NCBI GenBank assembly: GCA_001786575.1
Contig: MFRW01000003.1
Location: 1 to 64,000 of the forward strand
Direction of reading: 5' to 3'
DNA from: Candidatus Moranbacteria bacterium RIFCSPHIGHO2_01_FULL_55_24
Lineage (GTDB): Bacteria; Patescibacteria; Paceibacteria; Moranbacterales; UBA1568
DNA length: 64,000 bases
In this document: piece after piece, positions 36,273-44,488 of the stretch
Numbering within the stretch: the stretch's first letter is position 1
How the letters are laid out: every line of letters starts with the position of its first letter
Notes under the pieces: generated by a model
Seen by the model: the letters and a program-made list of their open reading frames with translations, nothing else
Databases searched by the model: none
Told to the model about the DNA's origin: nothing
Made by a program: the position numbers and the translations under genes

Positions 36273-37508
36273 TTACTTGTCGAAGTCGGCATCCACGAAT
36301 GTGAGGGCGATCCCCTTCTTGCCTGCCCGGCCGGTACGGCCGATGCGATGGACGTAGTCGTCGTAGGTTTCCGGAATATCGTAATTGATGACATGCGTGA
36401 CGTCAGGGATATCCAATCCGCGCGCGGCCACATCGGTCGCGACGAGGACCTGGACTTCGTCCCGGGTGAAGCGCTTGAGTGCGCGGCTCCGGGCCGACTG
36501 GGTCTTGTCGCCATGGATGGCGTCCACGCGGAAGCCGCGTTCAGTCAGCTGGCGTGCCAAATGTTCCACACCGCGCTTGGTCCGTCCGAAAATAATCACT
36601 TTGGAGAAGTCGCGGTCCAGGAGCAGCTGATGCAGGAGGTCAATCTTCACGTCCTTCTTGCCGACGCGGATGACATCCTGGATGACATTCTGCGAAGTTG
36701 CCCGCGGCTTGACGGTAAACGTCAGCGGATCCTGCAGGAACTGCGCGGCGAGCTCGGAAATGAGCTTCGGCATGGTGGCCGAGAAGAACAGGAGGAGACG
36801 CGGCTTGCTGATCTGGAGGAGCATCTTCTTCACGTCCTTGAGGAATCCCATGTCGAGCATGCGATCCACTTCGTCCAAAACGACGGCCTGGAAATTCCGC
36901 ACATCGAGCTTCTTGCGCTCGATGAGATCCAAGAGACGGCCAGGCGTCCCGATCACGAAGTGCGGGTTCCTCGCCAAGGTGCGGATCTGCTCATCGAGGT
37001 AAGTGCCGCCGATACAAACGACGGAACCGATACGGAGGCCGTGTGCGAAGAGACGGAACTCGCGATCGATCTGTTCTGCCAGTTCGCGGGTCGGTGCGAT
37101 GATGAGAGTGCGATGGTTCGGATTCTTGAGCGTCTTGTGGATGAGCGGCAGGAGGAAGGCTGCGGTCTTGCCGGTTCCGGTATTCGCGACTCCGATGACG
37201 TCACGTCCTTCGAGGATGACCGGGATGGTCAACCCTTGGATCGGCGTCGGGTGGAGAAGGTTCCGATGGGCGAGATTCTTCTTGATCCGCTCGTCGAGCT
37301 TGAAATCATCGAAGTGAGCCACCGGGCTCTCGATGATCGGCAGGTCTCCCGGCTCTATATGGCCCTTGGTAATGCGCGTCAAATCGAACGAGATCTTCCC
37401 CAGCTTCTTCTTGTGCTTGATCTCGCCCCGACGCTTCTTCTGGATAAACTTCTTCTTTCCTGGGGACACGGCGCGTTTGCGCTTTCCCCGTACAACTTTC
37501 GTTGCCAT
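36273..37508 (-). CDS. DEAD-box ATP-dependent RNA helicase
   Basis: 411 residues from the ATG at 37508 (another at 37514). A basic N-terminal tail of about 35 residues precedes the Q motif (LLHPTPIQ), motif I ANTGTGKT, Ia PTRELAEQ, GG and TPGRLLDL, motif II as DEVD instead of DEAD, SAT, and RGLDIPDVTHVINYD with HRIGRTGRAGK in domain 2. It remodels RNA, often ribosome precursors or cold-stalled mRNA. A 12-base inverted repeat lies just upstream. Confidence 0.95.
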   Translation of the reverse strand: MATKVVRGKRKRAVSPGKKKFIQKKRRGEIKHKKKLGKISFDLTRITKGHIEPGDLPIIESPVAHFDDFKLDERIKKNLAHRNLLHPTPIQGLTIPVILEGRDVIGVANTGTGKTAAFLLPLIHKTLKNPNHRTLIIAPTRELAEQIDREFRLFAHGLRIGSVVCIGGTYLDEQIRTLARNPHFVIGTPGRLLDLIERKKLDVRNFQAVVLDEVDRMLDMGFLKDVKKMLLQISKPRLLLFFSATMPKLISELAAQFLQDPLTFTVKPRATSQNVIQDVIRVGKKDVKIDLLHQLLLDRDFSKVIIFGRTKRGVEHLARQLTERGFRVDAIHGDKTQSARSRALKRFTRDEVQVLVATDVAARGLDIPDVTHVINYDIPETYDDYVHRIGRTGRAGKKGIALTFVDADFDK

Positions 37509-37527
37509 AAACATACATACTAATGAT

Positions 37528-37555
37528 ATTATCTCGCAAAAAGTTGCAAGATAAT
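37528..37555. promoter_or_regulatory. Inverted repeat before the DEAD-box helicase gene
   Basis: ATTATCTCGCAA, a 4-base gap, then TTGCAAGATAAT: 12-base arms with one mismatch, about 20 bases before the start codon. It could be a repressor site or a hairpin in the mRNA leader. No repressor is identifiable. Confidence 0.5.
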
Positions 37556-37646
37556 ACATCGTCTGATGTCTTCACTTGCGCGTCCGCCACCCGGGGTGGA
37601 CAGGAAACAGGGCCCGAGGGTCTGTCTCTTCTTCTTTGCTGGCCAA

Positions 37647-37672
37647 CAAAAACAGCCTATCTATCAGGCTGT
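37647..37672 (-). terminator. Terminator after the two small orphan genes
   Basis: On the minus strand ACAGCCTGATAGATAGGCTGT is followed by TTTTG. It is 29 bases beyond the stop codon at 37701. The remaining gap, 37573-37640, contains GC-rich inverted repeats with no gene. Confidence 0.8.
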
Positions 37673-37700
37673 ATATTCGACATTTAATTAAAGCAGAGAT

Positions 37701-37928
37701 TTATGGCTTTGTCAAACCGGCAGGTTCCGGGGAGCGGCTTTTCCTCCCATCCAAGTGCTCCTGGATGACTTTCGCATCCATTTCCGTGCGGACGCTCCGC
37801 TCGGCATACGCGGCTACCTTGAGCCCGGCCACGACGGTGATGCAGGCAAAGCTGACACTCAAGATAAGTATCAAGAGAAAGGCCATGCCGGAGGAAATCT
37901 CTCTGCCGAGTCCGAAAGAAGAAGTCAT
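37701..37928 (-). CDS. Small single-span membrane protein
   Basis: 75 residues. One long hydrophobic segment (about 15-37, AFLLILILSVSFACITVVAG) and a charged C-terminal tail with Lys/Arg. Unrecognised. Starts 3 bases after the 90-residue gene, so co-transcribed with it. Confidence 0.55.
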   Translation of the reverse strand: MTSSFGLGREISSGMAFLLILILSVSFACITVVAGLKVAAYAERSVRTEMDAKVIQEHLDGRKSRSPEPAGLTKP

Positions 37929-37931
37929 AGG

Positions 37932-38204
37932 CTAGAGTTCTTCGTCGAGCGTCTTATCGATGATCTGGATGTCCCGGTCGCTTAGATGGTTCGCGCCCCG
38001 GTGCTCGCGGAGGGCCCGGACCAACTGATCTTTTTCCCGGCGATCGATGCCGTGGTGGACACCCGGCTCATTGAGCGCCGCATCAGCTGTCTCCGAGAGC
38101 CGGTCGATCTCGTTATGCGTCAGACCGCGACTGTAAAGCTTGTTCCGCACATCATTCTTGAAATCACGCGGCATGATGCGTTTGGATGGAAAGAAGAGTC
38201 CCAT
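37932..38204 (-). CDS. Small basic orphan protein
   Basis: 90 residues, rich in Asp, Arg and His, predicted all helical (LTHNEIDRLSETADAAL and DRDIQIIDKTLDEEL). The ATG is about 20 bases from a TATACT -10 on the same strand. No family recognised. Forms a pair with the small membrane protein gene downstream. Confidence 0.55.
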   Translation of the reverse strand: MGLFFPSKRIMPRDFKNDVRNKLYSRGLTHNEIDRLSETADAALNEPGVHHGIDRREKDQLVRALREHRGANHLSDRDIQIIDKTLDEEL

Positions 38205-38248
38205 AGGCGTTTCTTTTTTTCAGTATACCCCAAGTACGCCTCCGGGAC

Positions 38249-38287
38249 AAAAGAAAAGGGGCGCGAGAATACATGTACTCGCGCCCC
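38249..38287 (-). terminator. Terminator after the 88-residue orphan gene
   Basis: On the minus strand GGGGCGCGAG and CTCGCGCCCC form a perfect 10-base-pair stem followed by TTTTCTTTT. Placed 20 bases after the stop codon at 38308. Confidence 0.85.
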
Positions 38288-38307
38288 GCATCAGGAACTA
38301 TGAAGCG

Positions 38308-38574
38308 TTATTTTCGGATAGAAATCCTGCTCACCTGGGACGACCCTCCTCCAGCGCGCAGTTTCCGTTCCGTTCTTGAGCGCTTGCGAGCGAGAAATTC
38401 ATCGGCTTCCGCCTTGAGCTTCTGCTCGAGAGACTTCAAGAAATCATCAGGTTCATGGACCGGACTCGGAAACAACAGGATGACCTCTGCACTGACGAGC
38501 TGTTTGTCAGCCTGTTTTTCGTCCGCTCCCTTCAAGGAAAGTTTTTTCCTTCCGATGACTGCCCCTTTAGACAT
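38308..38574 (-). CDS. Small basic orphan protein with structured leader
   Basis: 88 residues, no recognised family. Basic N-terminus, a hydrophobic strand VSAEVILLFPSP, then a charged helix (FLKSLEQKLKAEADEFLARK) and a Ser/Arg-rich tail. AAAGGGG lies 9 bases before the ATG. The mRNA has an unusually long leader of about 135 bases that folds into a nested hairpin (38630-38688). Confidence 0.55.
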   Translation of the reverse strand: MSKGAVIGRKKLSLKGADEKQADKQLVSAEVILLFPSPVHEPDDFLKSLEQKLKAEADEFLARKRSRTERKLRAGGGSSQVSRISIRK

Positions 38575-38629
38575 AACTGTAGACCCCTTTCAGTAAAACG
38601 AAGGTATGGAGTGTGAAATGCCTCGTCGC

Positions 38630-38688
38630 TTCAAACCAGGCTTTCAGATGCCTTCTCTTCGGAAAAGCCGCTGAAAGTCTGATTCGAA
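38630..38688 (-). promoter_or_regulatory. Nested hairpin in the leader of the 88-residue orphan gene
   Basis: Three stacked pairings fit one stem: TTCAAA/TTCGAA-type outer pairs, CTTTCAG (38641-38647) with CTGAAAG (38671-38677), and TTCTC with GAAAA around TTCG. It sits about 55 bases before the start codon. Could be a regulatory leader; no known riboswitch class recognised. Confidence 0.45.
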
Positions 38689-38717
38689 ACCCTTCAAAGA
38701 ACCTATAATCGGATAGT

Positions 38718-38746
38718 TTAGCTGATTTGAAGGGACGCGTCAATCA
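38718..38746 (-). promoter_or_regulatory. Promoter for the 88-residue orphan gene
   Basis: On the minus strand TTGACG and TAAACT are separated by 17 bases, placing the start around 38710, well upstream of the start codon at 38574. Confidence 0.55.
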
Positions 38747-38756
38747 CCCTCTACTA

Positions 38757-39740
38757 TTATTCAGGCGTCTCCCGATACGCATTGATTACGACCGATAATC
38801 GATCACTATAATAGCGCCCGAGTTCCAGGATATTCTCCAGGCTCAAGACGCTTGTCGCCCGGCAATAGCCATCGAACGCCGCCCGGTCTTCCGGTGTCAG
38901 CGTGACCGGGGTCACCGTCTGGGCCTGCATGAGATAGTACATGAGAGACTCCGGATTTTCAACATGGTCCAGCCCGAGGGCATGGCCGAACTCATGGGCG
39001 AGGACCAGCCGTAGCTCGTCACGATCGCGGAACTGGTACACATTTATCTGCCGTCCCTGGTACTCTCCCTGATCGAACTCTTCTGCCGGCCCATAACGCT
39101 CCTGGTATGCCTCGAGCGTATTGTTGAATGTCTCGACGACTTTCCCCTCCGCACGGGCGAGTTTGTTCAGCTGCTCCACCAGAACATTGATCTTCGTACG
39201 TTCGGCATTGAGCGCTTCGGCTTCGCGCCGCAGGGCGCTCGCCTCTCCCTGGAGGCGCTCGTATTCGTCCGGCGGCGCCCCGCCTTCCTTGTTCCACTTC
39301 TTCACATCGCGCTCGTATTCCGCGAGGCGCGCCTCATAAGCGGCTGCTTTTTTCTCATAGGTCCGGAGGCGCGTATCGTAGTCCGCCTTTGCCGTGTCGT
39401 ACTTCTTGCCGATGCTTTCCTGCTCGACAGCGGTCTTGGCACCCTCGGCTTCTACCTTTTTCTGCGCGAGCGTCTGTTCCTGGCGCTCATCGAACACCAG
39501 ATTCACCACGAACGCGGCGGATGCGTCGTGCTGGAAAAGATTCCTTCCGGCATAGGATTCCCAGGGCTTCTCGGCTTCCTCGAGGACCTGCTGCAATTCC
39601 GTCCGGCTGATGCCGAAGCGCTCATCCACCGCGCCGAGCGAATAGTCGAGCCTTTCCTTGCAGGGCACCAGGGAAGAGAGGATGAAGACGCCGCCGAAGA
39701 GGACGATTAAGAGGACTGCGAATTGTATTCCGAAACGCAT
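38757..39740 (-). CDS. Membrane-anchored matrixin-type metalloprotease with coiled coil
   Basis: 327 residues from the ATG at 39740, which has AAGGGG 8 bases upstream. An N-terminal membrane anchor (IQFAVLLIVLFGGVFILSSLV), a region resembling a protease prodomain, a long coiled coil (about residues 95-205) and a C-terminal metzincin domain follow. The zinc motif HEFGHALGLDH starts at residue 249, with SLMYYLM as the Met-turn. Coiled coil between the FxxxxASAAF strand and the zinc site is an unusual insertion. Probably cleaves proteins at the cell surface. 17 bases after the iron-permease-like gene. Confidence 0.85.
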   Translation of the reverse strand: MRFGIQFAVLLIVLFGGVFILSSLVPCKERLDYSLGAVDERFGISRTELQQVLEEAEKPWESYAGRNLFQHDASAAFVVNLVFDERQEQTLAQKKVEAEGAKTAVEQESIGKKYDTAKADYDTRLRTYEKKAAAYEARLAEYERDVKKWNKEGGAPPDEYERLQGEASALRREAEALNAERTKINVLVEQLNKLARAEGKVVETFNNTLEAYQERYGPAEEFDQGEYQGRQINVYQFRDRDELRLVLAHEFGHALGLDHVENPESLMYYLMQAQTVTPVTLTPEDRAAFDGYCRATSVLSLENILELGRYYSDRLSVVINAYRETPE

Positions 39741-39756
39741 ACGCTGTTCCCCTTCT

Positions 39757-40170
39757 CTACGCTTGGCTCTGATTTTTATGAAGCTTCTCTTCCTTGCGCT
39801 GGATCCGCTCATCTGCCCCGATCTTCAAGGCCATGAATTCTTCATGGAACTTCTGGATGTCCGAATCCGACATGTTCTCGATATCCAGGAGCTGGTTCCG
39901 GGCGTTCCGCATCGAGCGGATGAGCTCGTCGAGCTTCAGGTGGATCGCTTTGTTATCGCGGTTCTGGGTGTTCTGGATGAGGAAGACCATGAGGAACGTC
40001 AGGATCGTCGTTCCGGTATTGATGATGAGCTGCCAGGTATCCGAGTAGCCGAAGGTCGGTCCGGAAAAGACCCAGAGCACGACAATAGCTATCGCGAGCA
40101 CGAACGCCATCGGCGTTCCTACCGCTTCCGATGTCTTCTGCGCGATCCTATGGAACAGTTCGCCTATGCT
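39757..40170 (-). CDS. Low-affinity iron permease-like membrane protein
   Basis: 137 residues from the ATG at 40170. Two transmembrane helices (about 22-40 and 50-68) and FLIQNTQNRDNKAIHLKLDEL, the signature of the Iron_permease (PF04120) family, whose transport role is documented mainly in fungi. A charged helical tail follows. No Shine-Dalgarno site is seen. Precedes the matrixin-like gene in the same direction. Confidence 0.8.
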   Translation of the reverse strand, partial: SIGELFHRIAQKTSEAVGTPMAFVLAIAIVVLWVFSGPTFGYSDTWQLIINTGTTILTFLMVFLIQNTQNRDNKAIHLKLDELIRSMRNARNQLLDIENMSDSDIQKFHEEFMALKIGADERIQRKEEKLHKNQSQA

Positions 40171-40249
40171 CATATATTTATATGAAGGATATATGGATAT
40201 ATGCGAGTATTGTACCACCAAAGAAATCCCCAGGAAACAAAGGCAGACA

Positions 40250-40290
40250 AAAACCCCGCTTCACTTCTATAAAATGAAACGGGGTTAATA
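40250..40290 (-). terminator. Terminator after the orphan gene at 40308
   Basis: On the minus strand AACCCCG(T) pairs with CGGGGTT and TTTCA with TGAA, followed by TTTTTG. Directly after the stop codon. Confidence 0.85.
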
Positions 40291-40307
40291 GCGCGCGAGA
40301 GCAGGCA

Positions 40308-40856
40308 TCAGGCCATCCTCTCGAACACGAAGTGTGCCGCAGGGTCGCAGGCATGCCTGTGAGATACCTTGCGGACATAGAGCCACGGATTACCATTCAC
40401 CTTCCCGAAAGAGAAGATGAGGAAACCTACTGGCCCGGCAGTCACGATCGTCAGCCACTCGTCGCGATCGGTCTCATACTGGAGACAGAGATCACGTACT
40501 TCGCCCATCGAACACTGGCTGAAGCGGTGACCCAGAGCGGATTCGCATAATTCTCCGACGGGAGCTGCCCTGGAAAACCCGAGAGGCACTCCCTCGACGA
40601 TCACGATTTCCGTCTCCGACGCCCTCTTTTCCAGAACGGCGTCTATGGGACTCCTGGAGAGAAGTTCCTCGGCCAGCGTGACTGCACGCACTCCTTTTTT
40701 CTTCAAAGCCTCCTTCGTCTGCTTGTTCCCCATGAAGCGCCCGGCCGGAAGCCAGATGCTTTTTAAAACAGGAATCCGAGAAGAAGGTGCTGGCGTGTGA
40801 AAGAACTCTGGAGAGTTATAGGTATCCAGGATACCCTCTGTATCATGAAGCAACAT
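40308..40856 (-). CDS. Orphan protein under a consensus promoter and palindromic operator
   Basis: 182 residues, unrecognised. GGAAAGGA lies 9 bases before the ATG. The C-terminal half has alternating strands (WLTIVTAGPVGFLIFSFG, NPWLYVRKVSH) that line up loosely with the orphan at 3217-3840. No membrane segment. It is a single gene with strong control signals: TTGACA-17-TATAAT and a palindrome in the transcribed leader, and a terminator behind it. A stress- or signal-responsive gene is a reasonable guess. Confidence 0.65.
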   Translation of the reverse strand: MLLHDTEGILDTYNSPEFFHTPAPSSRIPVLKSIWLPAGRFMGNKQTKEALKKKGVRAVTLAEELLSRSPIDAVLEKRASETEIVIVEGVPLGFSRAAPVGELCESALGHRFSQCSMGEVRDLCLQYETDRDEWLTIVTAGPVGFLIFSFGKVNGNPWLYVRKVSHRHACDPAAHFVFERMA

Positions 40857-40885
40857 GATGACATCCTTTCCTAACTTTGGTTTCT

Positions 40886-40901
40886 ACACAAATTTTTGTG
40901 T
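40886..40901. promoter_or_regulatory. Palindrome in the leader of the orphan gene at 40308
   Basis: ACACAAA and TTTGTGT flank TT, a 7-2-7 palindrome, 14 bases after the -10. Position fits a repressor site. No matching repressor gene is adjacent. Confidence 0.55.
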
Positions 40902-40914
40902 TTGTTCTAATAAC

Positions 40915-40943
40915 ATTATACACCTTTTTTAGCGATTTGTCAA
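40915..40943 (-). promoter_or_regulatory. Consensus sigma-70 promoter for the orphan gene at 40308
   Basis: On the minus strand TTGACA (40938-40943) and TATAAT (40915-40920) are separated by exactly 17 bases. This is the only perfect double-consensus promoter I found in the window. Confidence 0.85.
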
Positions 40944-41068
40944 TGGTAGAATCCCGAAAAAAGTCAAGTGGATAACTCCCCTTTTTCAAGCCATTTCTTC
41001 TCAAGGCCCCAAAATCAAGGTGTCCGGGTTAGGCTTTTGAGACAAATGAGACAACATCATGTCTCCAA

Positions 41069-41836
41069 TCACCCCGCTAGCTCCTTAATGATCTGGTCAA
41101 AAAGTGGCTTCATATACTCGTCAAGCTTTATATCATCCCGCAAGAAAAATGTTTCCAGCTCATTCTTCTCTTTTTTGAGAGCGATAATTTTTCCAAACTC
41201 TGGATTCTCGCCACTCTCTATCAGGTTCTTCGAAAAGGCATCGTACTTCTCTAAAAATTCGTCCTTTGTCTCATTCAAAAGAACCTCGTATACCACGGTC
41301 ATCTTATCTGTCGGACCACCCTCCTTCAGATATGCCTCGTCAAAATACGTAACGCGAGAGGTGTCCGATGCATCAATATCAAGCTCCTCCTTGAGCTCTT
41401 TTTCGATGTTATGCTTGAAGTCAAAATATTCGCCTCTCAGGTCATCGTTGTCGATACCCCCACCACAGAGCTGATGGATACCTGCTCGAGAGGTTTGAGG
41501 ACCCATTTCGCCGAAAATCGTATAATTGTCAGATGTCTCTACTAACACAGCCGTATGGATGATACGCACACCGTTTTCATCAAGCGATTCGACATTCTGG
41601 CAATAGAGATAATGGGCATAGTCGGTCTTTTCTACTAGAATATCTATCGCTTTATCGGCAGCCTCCTTGTGCGTCACGGTAAATACCTCTCCACGCTTGT
41701 ATGGTTTTCCGTTGGCAATGAGCTCGTCCCAGTAGGCATCAATCTTCGCTTGGATTTCTTGAGGCAACCGGACTTCTCGGTTGCTAAACTTCACGATAAT
41801 TTCTTTGGTAACTGGAGATACTTTGAAAGGCTTCAT
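41069..41836 (-). CDS. NUDIX-family hydrolase in the sugar-nucleotide cassette
   Basis: 255 residues. A Nudix box variant ends in IEKELKEELDI (residues 144-154), with CGGGIDNDDLRG just before it. Additional N-terminal 80 residues and a C-terminal helical part are present. Such enzymes cleave nucleoside diphosphates linked to another group, so a nucleotide-sugar or CDP-polyol substrate is plausible here. Last gene of the five-gene operon; its ATG overlaps the phosphotransferase stop. AT-rich. Confidence 0.75.
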   Translation of the reverse strand: MKPFKVSPVTKEIIVKFSNREVRLPQEIQAKIDAYWDELIANGKPYKRGEVFTVTHKEAADKAIDILVEKTDYAHYLYCQNVESLDENGVRIIHTAVLVETSDNYTIFGEMGPQTSRAGIHQLCGGGIDNDDLRGEYFDFKHNIEKELKEELDIDASDTSRVTYFDEAYLKEGGPTDKMTVVYEVLLNETKDEFLEKYDAFSKNLIESGENPEFGKIIALKKEKNELETFFLRDDIKLDEYMKPLFDQIIKELAG

Positions 41837-42801
41837 AGCTCTTTATCTATCTTATTAAACAGGTCCCAAAATTGCTTAGCTCTAGCCTCGTTATGTTTCG
41901 TAGAACTTACATAATGCTCAGAATCCCAGGAAAAATAACTCTGATCAACCGAATCTATCAAAAACCGCAATGCTAGCTCTAATGTAACACACTTTAGTGC
42001 GGATAAGGCTTCGTCATAACCGAGTGCTACTTCAGGATTTCCTTTACAATATCCCACGATAAATTGTCTAATCCTCTCCGCAAAGCCTAACTTATCATCC
42101 AAAGACATCAAAGATCTTAAGCAATCCCCTATATCAATATAGATTGAAGCAAACATGAAAGTATCGTAATCAATAAATGTGTAGGGCTTGTTTTCAGATG
42201 AAAAGAGGATATTCTCTATGCGCGGATCACCATGTATCAACTGCCGGAAATTCTCTAAGTTTTTAGAATACCTTTGCAGATTATCTACGATATTATCTAA
42301 AGCATCTCGCAAGCTTTCAGGATAGAGGCTTCGCTCAATCATGAAGGCCTTATTGATATAAAAGTCCTTGTCATGGAATCCCTCAACCTTATGCAAAGGG
42401 AGATATTCCAACGTAGACAAACTCTTATGCAAAGACCCTAAAAGGTTTCCGATATCAAAATAAGCCTCCTCGTTAAGGAATTCTAGTAAAAAGTCTTTTG
42501 CCTCGATGTATTTATAAACCCTCCATATTTCCGACTGAATCAAAACATAATTGCTTCCGTTCTTCGAGTGCACAAGTATGGGACAGGTCCATCCTTGTTT
42601 CGTCAGATGCTCTGCTATAATCTCAAAATCACGCATCAAATCCTTATCAAATATTCCCTGCAAGTGCTGGACGATATACCTGGACTGATCATTGTTAATT
42701 ACGTAGAATGTCTCATTAATAAGTCCTCCAGAAAGTTTCTCGACTTCAACGATCCCGCCCAAATCATACTGCTCCCAGACTTGCTGGATCTTCTTATGCA
42801 T
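41833..42801 (-). CDS. Aminoglycoside/choline-type phosphotransferase
   Basis: 322 residues from the ATG at 42801, which overlaps the upstream stop by 8 bases; another ATG at 42813 is possible. Protein-kinase-like fold: LSGGLINETFYV (P-loop), catalytic loop LIHGDPRIENILF, metal Asp in FIDYDTF. It resembles choline kinase or N-acetylhexosamine kinase more than antibiotic kinases, because it sits among sugar-nucleotide genes. It may phosphorylate the sugar or alcohol used by the nucleotidyltransferase. AT-rich. Confidence 0.85.
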   Translation of the reverse strand: MHKKIQQVWEQYDLGGIVEVEKLSGGLINETFYVINNDQSRYIVQHLQGIFDKDLMRDFEIIAEHLTKQGWTCPILVHSKNGSNYVLIQSEIWRVYKYIEAKDFLLEFLNEEAYFDIGNLLGSLHKSLSTLEYLPLHKVEGFHDKDFYINKAFMIERSLYPESLRDALDNIVDNLQRYSKNLENFRQLIHGDPRIENILFSSENKPYTFIDYDTFMFASIYIDIGDCLRSLMSLDDKLGFAERIRQFIVGYCKGNPEVALGYDEALSALKCVTLELALRFLIDSVDQSYFSWDSEHYVSSTKHNEARAKQFWDLFNKIDKEL

Positions 42802-43495
42802 TGATGAAATCATATGGGAAAGCCTTAATGGAGATCTCATCAAAAATTACCCTACTGGGAGTACCTGAAAGATGCAAGGTCAGGTCAGCAATGTCTTTCG
42901 GATGCAAAATATCTTCCTGGACATCCTTATCTACAGAAAGAGACATTTCTGTTAAAACACTCCCTGGAGACAGCAGGATATAGCGTATGCCTGTATTGAG
43001 ACCGTCAGACTGCAAAGACTTAACCATGCCCCGCAAACCAGCCTTACTCGCTGCATACGCAGGATCTTTCGGACTACCAGAAACGCCCCAGCGAGAACCA
43101 ATAAAAATAAACATGCCCTTCGTGCTTCTCTCCAGAAAGTGCTCCGTGCCATATTTGGCAATATAGAAAGATCCAGATAAGTTCGTATCTATGGTATCTT
43201 GCCAATCCTTACTGTTCGTATTTTCCAGGCTTTTCAATTTTAGTATTCCGGCACAATTAATGATCAAATCAAAGTTAACCGATACCGAACCAAAGAGACG
43301 CTCAACATTCTCAGATGACGAGATATCAACCGATTGATAGATAAAGTTTTGGTGGTCCTCTAAGTCTTTCGGCAAATCTTTTGAACGGCTCACTCCATAC
43401 ACGCTATGACCATCTTCCAAAAAGACATGGGCAATTTCAGAGCCTATCCCTCCAGTTACTCCTGTAATCAGGACCTGCTTCTGCATCTTATTCAT
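42794..43495 (-). CDS. Short-chain dehydrogenase/reductase in the sugar-nucleotide cassette
   Basis: 233 residues. Cofactor motif TGVTGGIG, INCAG, catalytic GSRWGVSGS with YAASK. Its ATG overlaps the upstream dehydratase stop by 8 bases (ATGAATAA), as in the neighbouring junction, showing a tightly coupled operon. Reduces or oxidises a hydroxyl or keto group, probably on the sugar intermediate. Substrate unknown. Confidence 0.88.
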   Translation of the reverse strand: MNKMQKQVLITGVTGGIGSEIAHVFLEDGHSVYGVSRSKDLPKDLEDHQNFIYQSVDISSSENVERLFGSVSVNFDLIINCAGILKLKSLENTNSKDWQDTIDTNLSGSFYIAKYGTEHFLERSTKGMFIFIGSRWGVSGSPKDPAYAASKAGLRGMVKSLQSDGLNTGIRYILLSPGSVLTEMSLSVDKDVQEDILHPKDIADLTLHLSGTPSRVIFDEISIKAFPYDFINA

Positions 43496-44435
43496 AGATT
43501 TTCTTTAAAGCTTCTTCGCTTAATGCGTGCTCAGAACTAAGCACATAGTCTCGGTCATTCTCGTTCAAGTCACCCTTATGCTTCTTATTATAGACAAAGA
43601 ATTGACCATTCTTGGATACGCACGGAACCTCCTCCTCATTGAAAAGCGCTTCGTGAATAGATTCTGCAAAGGAATTCTCTCCTAAAACCACTGGAATAGT
43701 AGCCTTTCTCTTTTTAAGGTATCCCTCCACAAGCTCCGTAATTTTGATGGATGGAGTCTCGATACAGATAACATCTCCATGGACTCCACTGTTCAAAGCA
43801 TATTCGACCAAATCTACCACATCGCTCTCAGTCAGGATATAACGTGTCATCTCCTGGTTGCGTATGGTAAATGCTTCGCCCCGCTGAATATGATTCTCTA
43901 GCTTTTCCAGAACAGAGCCGTTCGAATACAAGATGTTGCCAAACCGGATATTTATAAAATCAACACCCTCAATGTCCGATTCTCGGCTCAGATCTTCGAT
44001 AGCTTTCTTCGAAGCTCCCATGGCCGAAAGCGGCTTGGCTGCCTTATCAGAAGAACACAAAATGACCTTCCGAACACCCGTGTGCTTTTTCGCTATGTCC
44101 CTTACCCTTTTGAAGACCTCGACGTTTTCGGTCATAACTTTTTCCGGAAAAGCAACTCCTACCGAAAAATGCTTTAATGCAGCACAGTGAATAATGTAAG
44201 AAATTTCCGTCTGTCCCAAAAAGTTCTCTAGAAAAGACTCCTCAAGAACGTCTCCAAATAGCACATACAGACTTTTGCCATTCCCGCTTATACGCTGCAT
44301 ATCCAATAGTCGAGCTGCTCCTTCTTCCGCCCGGTCGACTACATAAACCCGAAAACCTTCACCAAGAAAAAACCTCGTTAGTATAAGGCCTACCGTCCCG
44401 CCGGCTCCTGTGATCAAAATGTTCTTCCCATTCAT
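43488..44435 (-). CDS. CapD/FlaA1-type nucleotide-sugar dehydratase or epimerase
   Basis: 315 residues. Rossmann motif TGAGGTVG near the N-terminus, CAALKHFSVGVAFPEKVMTEN, CSSDKAAKPLSAMGASKKAI. The Met-Gly-Ala-Ser-Lys with Met in place of the catalytic Tyr is the hallmark of FlaA1/PseB/CapD 4,6-dehydratases of UDP-sugars. The protein is shorter than the membrane-bound forms and lacks the N-terminal membrane segments. 53 bases after the nucleotidyltransferase gene, without a visible ribosome-binding site. Confidence 0.85.
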   Translation of the reverse strand: MNGKNILITGAGGTVGLILTRFFLGEGFRVYVVDRAEEGAARLLDMQRISGNGKSLYVLFGDVLEESFLENFLGQTEISYIIHCAALKHFSVGVAFPEKVMTENVEVFKRVRDIAKKHTGVRKVILCSSDKAAKPLSAMGASKKAIEDLSRESDIEGVDFINIRFGNILYSNGSVLEKLENHIQRGEAFTIRNQEMTRYILTESDVVDLVEYALNSGVHGDVICIETPSIKITELVEGYLKKRKATIPVVLGENSFAESIHEALFNEEEVPCVSKNGQFFVYNKKHKGDLNENDRDYVLSSEHALSEEALKKIYE

Positions 44436-44488
44436 AATACTTTAGAAAAAAGACGCCCGATATTTACAAAGTATAGGACGCCCAGGAT

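Noticed and set aside
41833..42801. Antibiotic resistance kinase
   Set aside because: The fold is shared with aminoglycoside kinases, but the operon is a sugar-nucleotide cassette and the closest motif style is choline or hexosamine kinase.
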